Assembly (NCBI GenBank): GCA_934663885.1
Contig: CAKUKW010000090.1
Location: 1-7,867, forward strand
Length of the DNA stretch: 7,867 nt
Direction: 5' to 3'
Origin: an uncultured Tidjanibacter sp.
GTDB taxonomy: Bacteria > Bacteroidota > Bacteroidia > Bacteroidales > Rikenellaceae
Part shown: positions 1-6,834 of the stretch, in pieces
How positions within the stretch are numbered: position 1 is the stretch's first letter
Layout of the letters: each line of letters begins with the position of its first letter
Position numbers and translations under genes: made by a program
Notes under the pieces: generated by a model
Databases searched by the model: none
What the model saw: the letters and a program-made list of their open reading frames with translations, nothing else
Told to the model about the DNA's origin: nothing

Positions 1-684
1 GTCTATACCGGTAATGGTAGCTCCGGCAGCTTCCATTAGGACATCCGTATCGAATGCTCCGGTAGTCCTGTTGAAAGGAGCGACGGTTCCTTTATTGTAA
101 TAATTCCCAATGGCATACTGTACGTCCGTCAGGTAGCTTGTAATATCGCTATCAGCCTGCGCAGCCGCCAGAGAGTTATTGATAACCGATATCTTGGCAA
201 CGTTACGTATCAATGTGACAGGATCGAGAGTCGAGCCGCTTATCCCGAACGGCATTACTCTACGCTCCCAATATGTTATAGCAGGATACGATACGGTCAT
301 GTTCGCAATTACCATAGCTTCGCTTTGGTGCATGGCGTCTTCATCTGAAAAGCCCGTCCAGTCGTAGTTACACACGAAATGAAGCACCCTCGGAGCGTTT
401 GATGTGGGCAAAGTAACCTTGAACTGACTTGGGCTGGCCCCCTGGGATGTCTTGTGACGGGAAATAAAACCGTTCTCATCGAAAACCAATACATACATAT
501 TGTCGATGATCTGGTTTATGGACAGGTCGTCAGCAACCCACGCCGAACGGGTAATTGACCGCGCATCGGGTATATTTACCAAAAATGTAAATTCCCCGCT
601 GCCAATATTTTTATTGCCATTATCATCTCCGATACAGGATGACAACGTCAAGAGAAGCAAGGAAACATATAGTATTTTTTTCAT
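1..684 (-). CDS. Fimbrillin-fold lipoprotein (FimE-like accessory/tip subunit), 3' end cut off by window edge
   Basis: The ATG is at 684-682. The frame stays open for 228 codons to base 1, so the C-terminus lies outside the window. The product begins MKKILYVSLL and has a lipobox ending at Cys17 (LSSC), followed by acidic Gly-Asp-Asp, which resembles the surface-export signal of Bacteroidetes lipoproteins. Residues 31-39 form a first beta strand (EFTFLVNIP). Arg42-Ser and Arg46-Ser are candidate sites for arginine-specific processing. The next strand, MYVLVFDENG (63-72), closely matches MIVFDTDG in the 558-residue subunit of this operon. LIRNVAKISV (158-167) fits the conserved 'R-x-x-A-K' strand of the fimbrillin N-terminal domain. 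It starts 38 bp after the preceding gene stops, so it is probably cotranscribed. The FimE-like assignment rests mainly on gene order; without the C-terminus, a minor shaft subunit or a second tip remains possible. Confidence 0.85.
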   Translation of the reverse strand, partial: MKKILYVSLLLLTLSSCIGDDNGNKNIGSGEFTFLVNIPDARSITRSAWVADDLSINQIIDNMYVLVFDENGFISRHKTSQGASPSQFKVTLPTSNAPRVLHFVCNYDWTGFSDEDAMHQSEAMVIANMTVSYPAITYWERRVMPFGISGSTLDPVTLIRNVAKISVINNSLAAAQADSDITSYLTDVQYAIGNYYNKGTVAPFNRTTGAFDTDVLMEAAGATITGID

Positions 685-722
685 AAGGCTCTTATGTTAA
701 ATATTCTTTTACTCGCTAACAA

Positions 723-2921
723 TTACCTGTATATGTCCCTAACACATACCGCAACGTGGTTTGAAAGATTATTATTCCCGCTCCAACCATCCCCGTAGAG
801 GCTGGAGTTCCAATCGCCGTTAGCCATATTATATACGGTACCGCCGCTGCTATATCCACCTGTAAGCAGGTAATGCCCGGCCGTCCACGCCCTTCTGGCT
901 AAAGTAGCGGGGGCAAGCGCATTCTGGATAGCGCTATTATTGTCGTTCTGGAGCTTTGACACCAAATACAGTTCGGCCATAGTAGGCAGTCTCCAGGTAC
1001 CGGAGGCATAATTCGAGCCTTCCCGGGTGGATTCGCTGTAAGTATTGTTGCACCTGTTAACCGCATTACTCCTGCTCATGGTACCTGGGTATCCGCTTTG
1101 CGACTGCACTACGAACTTTGGGGAAACGACCCAAGCGCTCTCGGCATTATCCTGGTATGAAGCACCCGAAGAATCGAGTTTCGGATCACCGATAGTATAC
1201 AGTTTGTTCCTTAATGCAGTGGTCGAGTTTTTCCAATTCCAATCGAAATACTCGGTACCGGTAAGCGCTATCGTAGAAATAGTGAAAAGGAACTTACTGC
1301 CGCTGGAAGTATTTGTGGAAGACTCTGCGGTGACATAAATAGCCGGATAGTGCGTAAGGGTTACCGTGGCATACAGCTCCGCTTCATTCTTTACCTTGAA
1401 AGTTATCGTCTTAGGCACATAATTTACCGGGGTACGGGATTTTACACGTATATACCGTTGGGTGCCTATTACGTAATTGGGATCGACATACGGATATTGC
1501 GTAATGGCGTTATCCACCGGATTATCAGGATAATCCACTACGTCGTAATAACTTGGATTACCGGCCGAGTTACCCCTGTAATCGGGATAGGAAGCTTCCG
1601 GGACACCCGGGGTCCCAAGTGTTTCGAAAACGAGCGGCGTGTTTGACTTGTAAGGTATCAGGTATTCCTGAATAGGCTGCCCCGTAACAGGATATATGGT
1701 AATATTCTGCTGCTCTACGAAAAGCCAGTCGAATTTCTGTATTGCAATTTCCACATCGTTATCGTCCCATCCTATGATATCCACATTGGCGTTAAGCTCT
1801 ACCGGAACCGTAGGATCCGTACCGCCGAGACCTGTTATATTCGCATAGAAACGGTATATATAATTCCTGAGCATCTTGTCGCGGAAGGCAGCTCCTCCCA
1901 TAACATCCGAGGGAATATAACTTATCGGAATCTTGTAGTAATACGGGCTCGCCGCGGAAGACGACGAAGAGGATTCATACCACATAACTTCAAGCAGGAG
2001 GAACGCAGCCTTGTCCGAATCGTCCGACCAGTCGCTCGGATAAGAGTATAAAGGCTCTGCATAATTTATCGTCGAAGGGGTTCCGTCGGAGGAATTCAAT
2101 TCCGGTATGGGAATATAATCACTCGTAAGGTAATCGCCCTCTGAAAGCAGGGGCACGACATTAACATCGCCCAGAGTGGTTTTATTAAGGTAATTTACGA
2201 GCTTAACACGCGCAGAAAGGGCTGTATAACCGGCAGCCGTGGCATTATAAAGACCCACCTCAACTTTGGCTGCAGCGCGTTTAAGAGGCATCACGGCGAC
2301 ATTATTCCAGCCTGCTATATACACGGCCTGATAGGAGTCCATAATAAATTTATCCTGAACTGTAATCCTGCCGGACTGTATTTCGTTGAAATCCGCTTCG
2401 ATAACCATTTCCCGAATGCTCATCAGTGAGTTGGCAACCTCCTCATCAGCCGGGTCGCTCGAAAAATCGGCCCTCCTTTTGCCGCTGTTTACCACGACGT
2501 AAAGCAATATATTGCGGCTAAGAAGTTTCTCGGGATCGAAGTCCGTAAACTCCGACGCATCGGGCTTGAGTTTGATACTGACATTATATGAACCCGGATT
2601 AAGGCCGTCTTCGGTTATAGTGAACCTTTCCGGCAATGGATAAAATATCACGGGATTACCTGAAGTGTTCGCATCGTAAAAGAATATGTGTATGTCGGAC
2701 TGGTCGAGCACATTTTCATTATACGTATCGTCGCCCGGTATTACGCTTCGTGTCGGGGTAGCCCTGGATACCAAAGCCGCATCGTGGTTTCCGCCCTGTA
2801 ACGTAAATGTCAGAACGTTCGAATCGCCGTCGGGGCAATTACCGTTACCTCTGTGATAAGGCTCCGATATGCACGACGCCATCAAAAACGCTATTACGGT
2901 TAAATATACTACCTTTTTCAT
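723..2921 (-). CDS. Large fimbrial subunit with C-terminal DUF1566/C-type-lectin-like domain; probable pilus tip adhesin (FimD-like)
   Basis: A 732-residue lipoprotein with its lipobox ending at Cys17 (MASC). A first strand near 35-42 is followed by candidate processing sites Arg53-Ala and Arg58-Ser. The fimbrillin fold continues with IHIFFYD (77-83), LKRAAAKVEV (213-222) and the late strand RNYIYRFYANITG (352-364), and ends near GWD (384-386). Beyond that is an Ig-like stretch containing HYPAIYV (524-530), a feature I associate with DUF4906-type tip proteins. The last ~140 residues resemble DUF1566/Fibrobacter-paralogous modules: SPKFVVQSQSG (600-610), Cys624, GTWRLPTMAEL (641-651), WT (679-680) and CVRDI (726-730). 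Cys624 and Cys726 could form a disulfide. A six-serine tract lies at 317-322. Its start lies 2 bp after the previous stop, implying translational coupling. Position and size match FimD of P. gingivalis (about 670 residues). A role as distal adhesin is inferred from the lectin-like C-terminus; the ligand cannot be predicted. Confidence 0.85.
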   Translation of the reverse strand: MKKVVYLTVIAFLMASCISEPYHRGNGNCPDGDSNVLTFTLQGGNHDAALVSRATPTRSVIPGDDTYNENVLDQSDIHIFFYDANTSGNPVIFYPLPERFTITEDGLNPGSYNVSIKLKPDASEFTDFDPEKLLSRNILLYVVVNSGKRRADFSSDPADEEVANSLMSIREMVIEADFNEIQSGRITVQDKFIMDSYQAVYIAGWNNVAVMPLKRAAAKVEVGLYNATAAGYTALSARVKLVNYLNKTTLGDVNVVPLLSEGDYLTSDYIPIPELNSSDGTPSTINYAEPLYSYPSDWSDDSDKAAFLLLEVMWYESSSSSSAASPYYYKIPISYIPSDVMGGAAFRDKMLRNYIYRFYANITGLGGTDPTVPVELNANVDIIGWDDNDVEIAIQKFDWLFVEQQNITIYPVTGQPIQEYLIPYKSNTPLVFETLGTPGVPEASYPDYRGNSAGNPSYYDVVDYPDNPVDNAITQYPYVDPNYVIGTQRYIRVKSRTPVNYVPKTITFKVKNEAELYATVTLTHYPAIYVTAESSTNTSSGSKFLFTISTIALTGTEYFDWNWKNSTTALRNKLYTIGDPKLDSSGASYQDNAESAWVVSPKFVVQSQSGYPGTMSRSNAVNRCNNTYSESTREGSNYASGTWRLPTMAELYLVSKLQNDNNSAIQNALAPATLARRAWTAGHYLLTGGYSSGGTVYNMANGDWNSSLYGDGWSGNNNLSNHVAVCVRDIYR

Positions 2922-2923
2922 CT

Positions 2924-4600
2924 TTATTGCGGATTTTGATGTATAACATACCTGTCGGACGGATCCAGCGCCAGCTTTATGGTTCCACCGTTGCCGTCGC
3001 CAATGTTTATATACAATTTAGTCATATTCGCTTCGCTCGAGGCTGCCGTAGGAGCCACCCTCACTTTTATCACGTCGCCGGGAGAAGCCCAACCGCCTGT
3101 AAGGGCGCCGCCTGTCGTAAGCAGATTGAAATCCACGGGATTGCTAAGCGCGGCCCGCCAGTTTACTTTAGCATTGTCGCTTCCCGTACGCGAGAATGAA
3201 AACGTATACTCCACATAGCTGTTAGCATTTACATATATATCACTCGTGTCAGAACCGTTGCCGAAGGTCCAGTTACCCGAAAGGGAAACATTTTCGTTGC
3301 CCCCGTTGTAATTGGGATCGTTCTCATTGTCCCAGCCTGAAACCACGAGTGTTACGTTCGGTTGGAATTCGTAATTCGCCACGCCCGTAATCGTTATAAG
3401 GAAGTGGTATTCATTGTTACGTTTGAAATCATAAACTTTGGTTCCGCCCGAGTTTTCACCCGTATAGAGGGGCAATAAAGTCCACACGTCTTCGAATGCG
3501 GGTGCATATTCACCCCCGCCCTGTCCGTCGGGAACCCATTGCTCGTAATCGCCACGCATCTCAAGCACTATCGCGTTCTGTTCGATAGTGTTATCAGCCA
3601 TTATGTACTCCGGAATAACAACGTCCACCCTGTTGGACCTCGTGTAATACTGGGTATCACCCCCTCCCGGAGGATTGTAGGTATAGATACCGGTTCCTCC
3701 GACATTACCGTTGTTATTCTCAGTAAAATAGTCGTTGTCCTCCTTGCCTTCATTAGGAAGTCCGGGATTAGCCACCCATTCGTACCATACCATGGTATTA
3801 AACGCCGAACCGGTATAAGGGGAGGAAATCATATAAGCAAAATTGGGAACCCGCAGAACCCGCAGGTCGGTTATATAGATCCTGTCCTCGGGGTAAGTAC
3901 CGGGCTTGTCGCCTGTCATTTTACGTATGGAAAGGTTTATCTTCGGGGCTATCCTGTCGACAAACACTTCGAAAGAAGATTCAAGGTTATTGCCGTCGTA
4001 ACTTACCTTCCCGTATCCCGAGCCTACCGGATCCTCTATCACCCACACGCCACTGACATAAGTAGTTCTGGGAAAAGGATTTAACCACTTTTCGTAATTC
4101 AGTTCACCTTCCGGATATTCGGGAACTGTCGAGGAAGGGTCGGAAGCAGGTGATATTTTGGATATCTGTATGGTCTTCAGATCCTGAACCGTCTGTACCT
4201 GATCCAGGGCGGAGTAATATCCGTCCATATTGGCAGCGAAGAAAAAGTCGTATACGCTCTCTGACAACAGTTCGATTTCATGCTCCACCGAGACGACATC
4301 GCTGCCGCCGGGAATCTCCACCGTTCCGTCGGGATCATTCGTGAAGGTATGGCGCCTCACGACATTGCCGTCGGTATCAAAAACGATCATATAAACTTCG
4401 TCTATTCCGTCAGGCTTGATCTCGGGTTCGTCAGCACGCGTATCGGACCAAGAAGATCCCAGGTTCGGTATATCCACCCTTACCTTGACGAGCTCTTTTT
4501 TCCCAGACTTGTTATCACCGCCTTCCCTGATACATCCGCACAGGAGCAGCGTGAGGAGGGCGAAAGCCGTAAAGTAACATTTATATATACTGTTTTTCAT
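2924..4600 (-). CDS. Fimbrillin-family accessory pilus lipoprotein (FimC/Mfa3-like) with extra C-terminal beta domain
   Basis: A 558-residue lipoprotein with the signal peptide ending at Cys23 (LCGC). A first beta strand (LVKVRVDIP, 37-45) is followed by TRADEP (54-59), where Arg55-Ala is a candidate arginine-protease site. Next comes the family signature VYMIVFDTDG (69-78). FFFAANMDG (119-127), VDRIAPKINLSI (214-225) and RNNEYHFLITITG (394-406) are standard fimbrillin landmarks, and the core ends at VVSGWD (419-424). Residues 434-558 form an additional beta-rich, probably Ig-like domain containing NWRAALSNPVDF; I cannot name its family. The gene starts 11 bp after the anchor gene and its stop is 2 bp before the next start, so the three are tightly coupled. 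By analogy with P. gingivalis FimC (about 450 residues) it should be a minor subunit near the pilus tip. It is longer than FimC, which the C-terminal domain explains. The exact position in the fibre is inferred. Confidence 0.85.
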   Translation of the reverse strand: MKNSIYKCYFTAFALLTLLLCGCIREGGDNKSGKKELVKVRVDIPNLGSSWSDTRADEPEIKPDGIDEVYMIVFDTDGNVVRRHTFTNDPDGTVEIPGGSDVVSVEHEIELLSESVYDFFFAANMDGYYSALDQVQTVQDLKTIQISKISPASDPSSTVPEYPEGELNYEKWLNPFPRTTYVSGVWVIEDPVGSGYGKVSYDGNNLESSFEVFVDRIAPKINLSIRKMTGDKPGTYPEDRIYITDLRVLRVPNFAYMISSPYTGSAFNTMVWYEWVANPGLPNEGKEDNDYFTENNNGNVGGTGIYTYNPPGGGDTQYYTRSNRVDVVIPEYIMADNTIEQNAIVLEMRGDYEQWVPDGQGGGEYAPAFEDVWTLLPLYTGENSGGTKVYDFKRNNEYHFLITITGVANYEFQPNVTLVVSGWDNENDPNYNGGNENVSLSGNWTFGNGSDTSDIYVNANSYVEYTFSFSRTGSDNAKVNWRAALSNPVDFNLLTTGGALTGGWASPGDVIKVRVAPTAASSEANMTKLYINIGDGNGGTIKLALDPSDRYVIHQNPQ

Positions 4601-4611
4601 AAAGCCTTATA

Positions 4612-5586
4612 TTATAATCCTGGCTCGATGGGATTAATAACCCAGCCGTTAATTTTTATAACCACATAAATACCGTCACCACCGGGATAGTCCCTGTTTA
4701 TATCCATTTCTATGATGAAAAGATCTTCCTTATCTAGCCCTGCCTGAGTGTTGTATGCGGGTTTTTCCTGCAAGAGTTCTACAAGGTTCCTGTTCAGGTA
4801 ATAAACGCCGGTTTCATTGTCCCTGACGACGGCCGTCAAAGTGTCGTCACCCTGCACGAGCCTCATCATATCTATATCGGCTTCATATACTTTTCCTTCG
4901 GCAGCCCTCCTCGAAGGGTTATATCGTAAACGCGGAGAGTCGTCCGCTATATTATTTTCTGAGTTTAATACCGTATTCTCACCGATACAGTATATTTCAT
5001 AAAGGCCTTCGGCTGTAAGCGCTGCCGCAGGGCCTTCTTCCGTGACGTCGGTAATAATGAACCTGATAACCGACGTATCTTTTATAAGGCTTACCTTCAC
5101 CGTAACCGGATCTGCCGGATCCGGAGTTACGGATGCCTTTCCGTAAAACAGGGGTGATGGCGGGGTTGCGCTACCCTGGGCCCCTTCATTAAGCGCCACT
5201 GCAAAGTCATCCAACGCCGTTTCGCCTTTTTTCATTCCGGCCGAGACGCTGCCGTCCGCATTCCTCCTTCCAATCGTGTAAGCTGACATATCGCCACCCC
5301 ACGCTATGAGGGTATATTCCTGGCCCCCTTTCAGGGATATTGTCGTACTGTTGTCCTCACCATACTTTTCAGGGGTATGGCTCATAAGGTAAGTACCGTC
5401 CTCTCCGAAGACATAAATCGTTACGTTGCGAACCTCCGAGCCGAAAAGATCACCCTCGTAATTATGCATGGTATATCCAAACTGTACGGTTACCCCCGGA
5501 TCACACTTGGAGAGGTCTTCCTTTATGCAGCCGCCCATCATCAGTACGGTTATGATCAACGGCAGTAATTTCAGTTTCTTTAACAT
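4612..5586 (-). CDS. FimB/Mfa2-family fimbrial anchor lipoprotein
   Basis: A 324-residue lipoprotein, the same length as Mfa2 of P. gingivalis. The signal peptide ends at Cys20 (MGGC). It is followed by IKEDLSKC, a start strongly characteristic of FimB/Mfa2 proteins, with Lys-Glu-Asp right after the lipid-bearing cysteine, as in lipoproteins exported to the outer-membrane surface. Family landmarks are VTIYVFGEDG (55-64), YTLIAWGG (91-98), LFYGK (146-150), LIKDTSVIRFII (167-178) and the C-terminal IYVVIKINGWVI (306-317). There is no Arg-Ala or Arg-Ser processing site between the lipobox and the VTIYVF strand, unlike the other pilus proteins here; this suits a base subunit that keeps its first strand. 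The known role of the family is to tether the pilus to the outer membrane and limit its length. It follows the fimbrillin gene after a 98-bp gap with a strong stem-loop and is 11 bp ahead of the next gene. Confidence 0.92.
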   Translation of the reverse strand: MLKKLKLLPLIITVLMMGGCIKEDLSKCDPGVTVQFGYTMHNYEGDLFGSEVRNVTIYVFGEDGTYLMSHTPEKYGEDNSTTISLKGGQEYTLIAWGGDMSAYTIGRRNADGSVSAGMKKGETALDDFAVALNEGAQGSATPPSPLFYGKASVTPDPADPVTVKVSLIKDTSVIRFIITDVTEEGPAAALTAEGLYEIYCIGENTVLNSENNIADDSPRLRYNPSRRAAEGKVYEADIDMMRLVQGDDTLTAVVRDNETGVYYLNRNLVELLQEKPAYNTQAGLDKEDLFIIEMDINRDYPGGDGIYVVIKINGWVINPIEPGL

Positions 5587-5630
5587 GGCTCGAAATATAA
5601 AATTGTTAAAAACAGCTCTGGGGATTTTGT

Positions 5631-5667
5631 AAGGGAAAGATGGAGGAGCTTACTCCATCTTTCCCTT
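5631..5667 (-). terminator. 15-bp perfect stem-loop between major fimbrillin and anchor genes; candidate attenuator or 3'-end stabiliser
   Basis: Arms 5631-5645 (AAGGGAAAGATGGAG on the + strand) and 5653-5667 pair perfectly around a 7-nt loop (5646-5652). On the coding (-) strand the hairpin begins about 18 nt after the fimbrillin stop codon and 44 nt before the anchor start. The descending arm ends in CUUUCCCUU and is followed by ACAAAA, so the classical U-tract is weak on the minus strand. The U-rich run (TTTATAGCTTTTT) lies on the opposite side, where no gene needs it. The position suggests partial termination or protection of the upstream mRNA, making the stalk subunit more abundant than downstream subunits. 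The structure is certain at sequence level; the function is inferred. Confidence 0.55.
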
Positions 5668-5684
5668 TATAGCTTTTTACTAAA

Positions 5685-6776
5685 TTACCGGAGTAACCAG
5701 GTGATATTCCAAGGAGTGGAAGTAACCTTCACGTAAAGGTCGATTTCGCCCGGGTTCGGATTACGCTTAAGGTCGTCGATGTCGAAAAGGATGTTCTCGG
5801 CATGATAAACATTCCCTTTCACGAAAGCCCCAATCAGGCTGCCCGAATCATTGTTCCAGCCGGCTACGGTTATGAAACGGTCACCGTCCAGGGTTTCCTC
5901 GGGATCGGAAACGTTGGGTTTATACTTTACATCCGTAACACGGATAATTATACGCGGAGTCGCGCCGGGAGCAACCTGGTAAGCCCATACCTTACCACTG
6001 CCCGCTATCATGTCCGGATTTCCGGGATCGGGAGTCAAAACGACTTCCGAACTCATTTCCTTCGCCCAGTCATAACCGGTCCTTCCGGTAATATCGTCAG
6101 CGGTAGCGGACATAAGCATCGTTCCGGCAGCTGTACCTGCAGCGGTGAACTGCGGATAGAAATAGTCGAGATAAATACCTGCGATAGTATAGCCCGTTAT
6201 AACAGTTGCTGTTTTGAGGCCGATACCTTCGAACTCAAGGCGCGCAACGGAGGGAATGAGGGCGATTTCCACCTGGATAGCGTCCACGATAGTTCCGACA
6301 GTTACCTTATTACTGTAATCGATAGGGGCTGTGCCGTACATAAAGATTTCTCCCAGTCCGTTTCCGGTAGTCGAGGCATTCTGCGTGGAGACATTGAACG
6401 CAACGGCAAGAAGGTCCGCGAGCGTACCGCCTACATAGGTAGCACCGTCGAATCCGGTAGGGGTGTTGCCGAATACATAGATATCTGTCGCCTGGTTGTC
6501 AATGGTGAATTTCTGTCCTTCGTCGCTGACAATTTCGGAAGAATTGATCGCACCGGCAGAAGTTACTTCAGTACCCGATACAAAGAATACGTAACCAGAG
6601 TTAATGGGTGTTTCATAGCCTGTAGCCACTTCGTCCACGTTGGCCCTCGAGCCAAACATGGTCGAAACTTTAAGCACGATAGTGCTGTCACCTTCAGGCT
6701 TGTCTACCTTGTCGTTAACACATGAGAAGATCATGGTCACAGCAAGAGCAGATGCAAAAATTTTAAATAATTTCAT
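5685..6776 (-). CDS. Major fimbrillin (FimA/Mfa1-like pilus stalk subunit)
   Basis: A 363-residue lipoprotein precursor, close in size to P. gingivalis FimA. The signal peptide ends at Cys19 (IFSC). After a first strand (TIVLKVSTM, 32-40) comes GSR-A, with Arg44 as candidate cleavage site; this is almost the same location as the Arg46 maturation site of FimA. Later landmarks are GYVFFVSG (61-68), IPSVARLEFEG (174-184), VWAYQVAPG (263-271), GNVYHAENILFDIDDL (321-336), and a C-terminal stretch IDLYVKVTSTPWNITWLLR (345-363) that could supply the donor strand for polymerisation. It is rich in Gly, Ala, Ser and Thr and poor in Cys, as expected of an abundant secreted shaft protein. The A+T-rich leader lacks a Shine-Dalgarno sequence, common for well-expressed Bacteroidales genes. 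It lies 58 bp after the DUF3575 gene and is followed by a strong stem-loop. The stalk assignment is firm; whether it is nearer FimA or Mfa1 I cannot say. Confidence 0.9.
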   Translation of the reverse strand: MKLFKIFASALAVTMIFSCVNDKVDKPEGDSTIVLKVSTMFGSRANVDEVATGYETPINSGYVFFVSGTEVTSAGAINSSEIVSDEGQKFTIDNQATDIYVFGNTPTGFDGATYVGGTLADLLAVAFNVSTQNASTTGNGLGEIFMYGTAPIDYSNKVTVGTIVDAIQVEIALIPSVARLEFEGIGLKTATVITGYTIAGIYLDYFYPQFTAAGTAAGTMLMSATADDITGRTGYDWAKEMSSEVVLTPDPGNPDMIAGSGKVWAYQVAPGATPRIIIRVTDVKYKPNVSDPEETLDGDRFITVAGWNNDSGSLIGAFVKGNVYHAENILFDIDDLKRNPNPGEIDLYVKVTSTPWNITWLLR

Positions 6777-6834
6777 ACTGATAATGATTAATGAGGTTAA
6801 TGAATAAAATGATTATTAAAATTGATTTAAATTC
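6777..6834 (-). repeat. Short direct repeats (TAATGA) in the leader of the major fimbrillin gene
   Basis: The + strand has TAATGA at 6782, 6789 and 6798, the last two as TTAATGA spaced 9 bp apart, with a related AATGATTA at 6808. On the coding strand this reads as spaced TCATTA units just ahead of the fimbrillin ATG. No match to the Bacteroidales -7 element (TAnnTTTG) was found in the gap. The stretch is almost all A and T, so part of the repetition may be compositional. Confidence 0.3.

Noticed and set aside
309..700. Small open frames inside and opposite the partial left-edge gene
   Set aside because: The true frame is the one starting at 684 and running open to base 1, with a lipobox and fimbrillin motifs. 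The short frames at 309-494 (minus) and 500-700 (plus) are out of frame with it and have no features.
1950..1970. Slippage-prone tract in the six-serine run of the 732-residue subunit
   Set aside because: The codons alternate among TCC, TCT and TCG, so there is no homopolymer or perfect simple repeat that would favour phase-variable slippage.
2807..3218. Two overlapping + strand open frames across the junction of the two large subunit genes
   Set aside because: Both are antisense to well-supported genes, and their compositions are unlike real proteins of the window.
3539..4084. A 181-codon open frame on the + strand
   Set aside because: It is fully antisense to the FimC-like gene, with no domain, no plausible ribosome binding site and no partner genes on that strand.
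5802..6725. A 307-codon open frame on the + strand
   Set aside because: It lies entirely opposite the major fimbrillin gene, its translation is Arg/Ser/His-rich with no signal peptide or recognisable domain, and the minus-strand frame has clear family landmarks. It is an antisense shadow of that gene's codon use.
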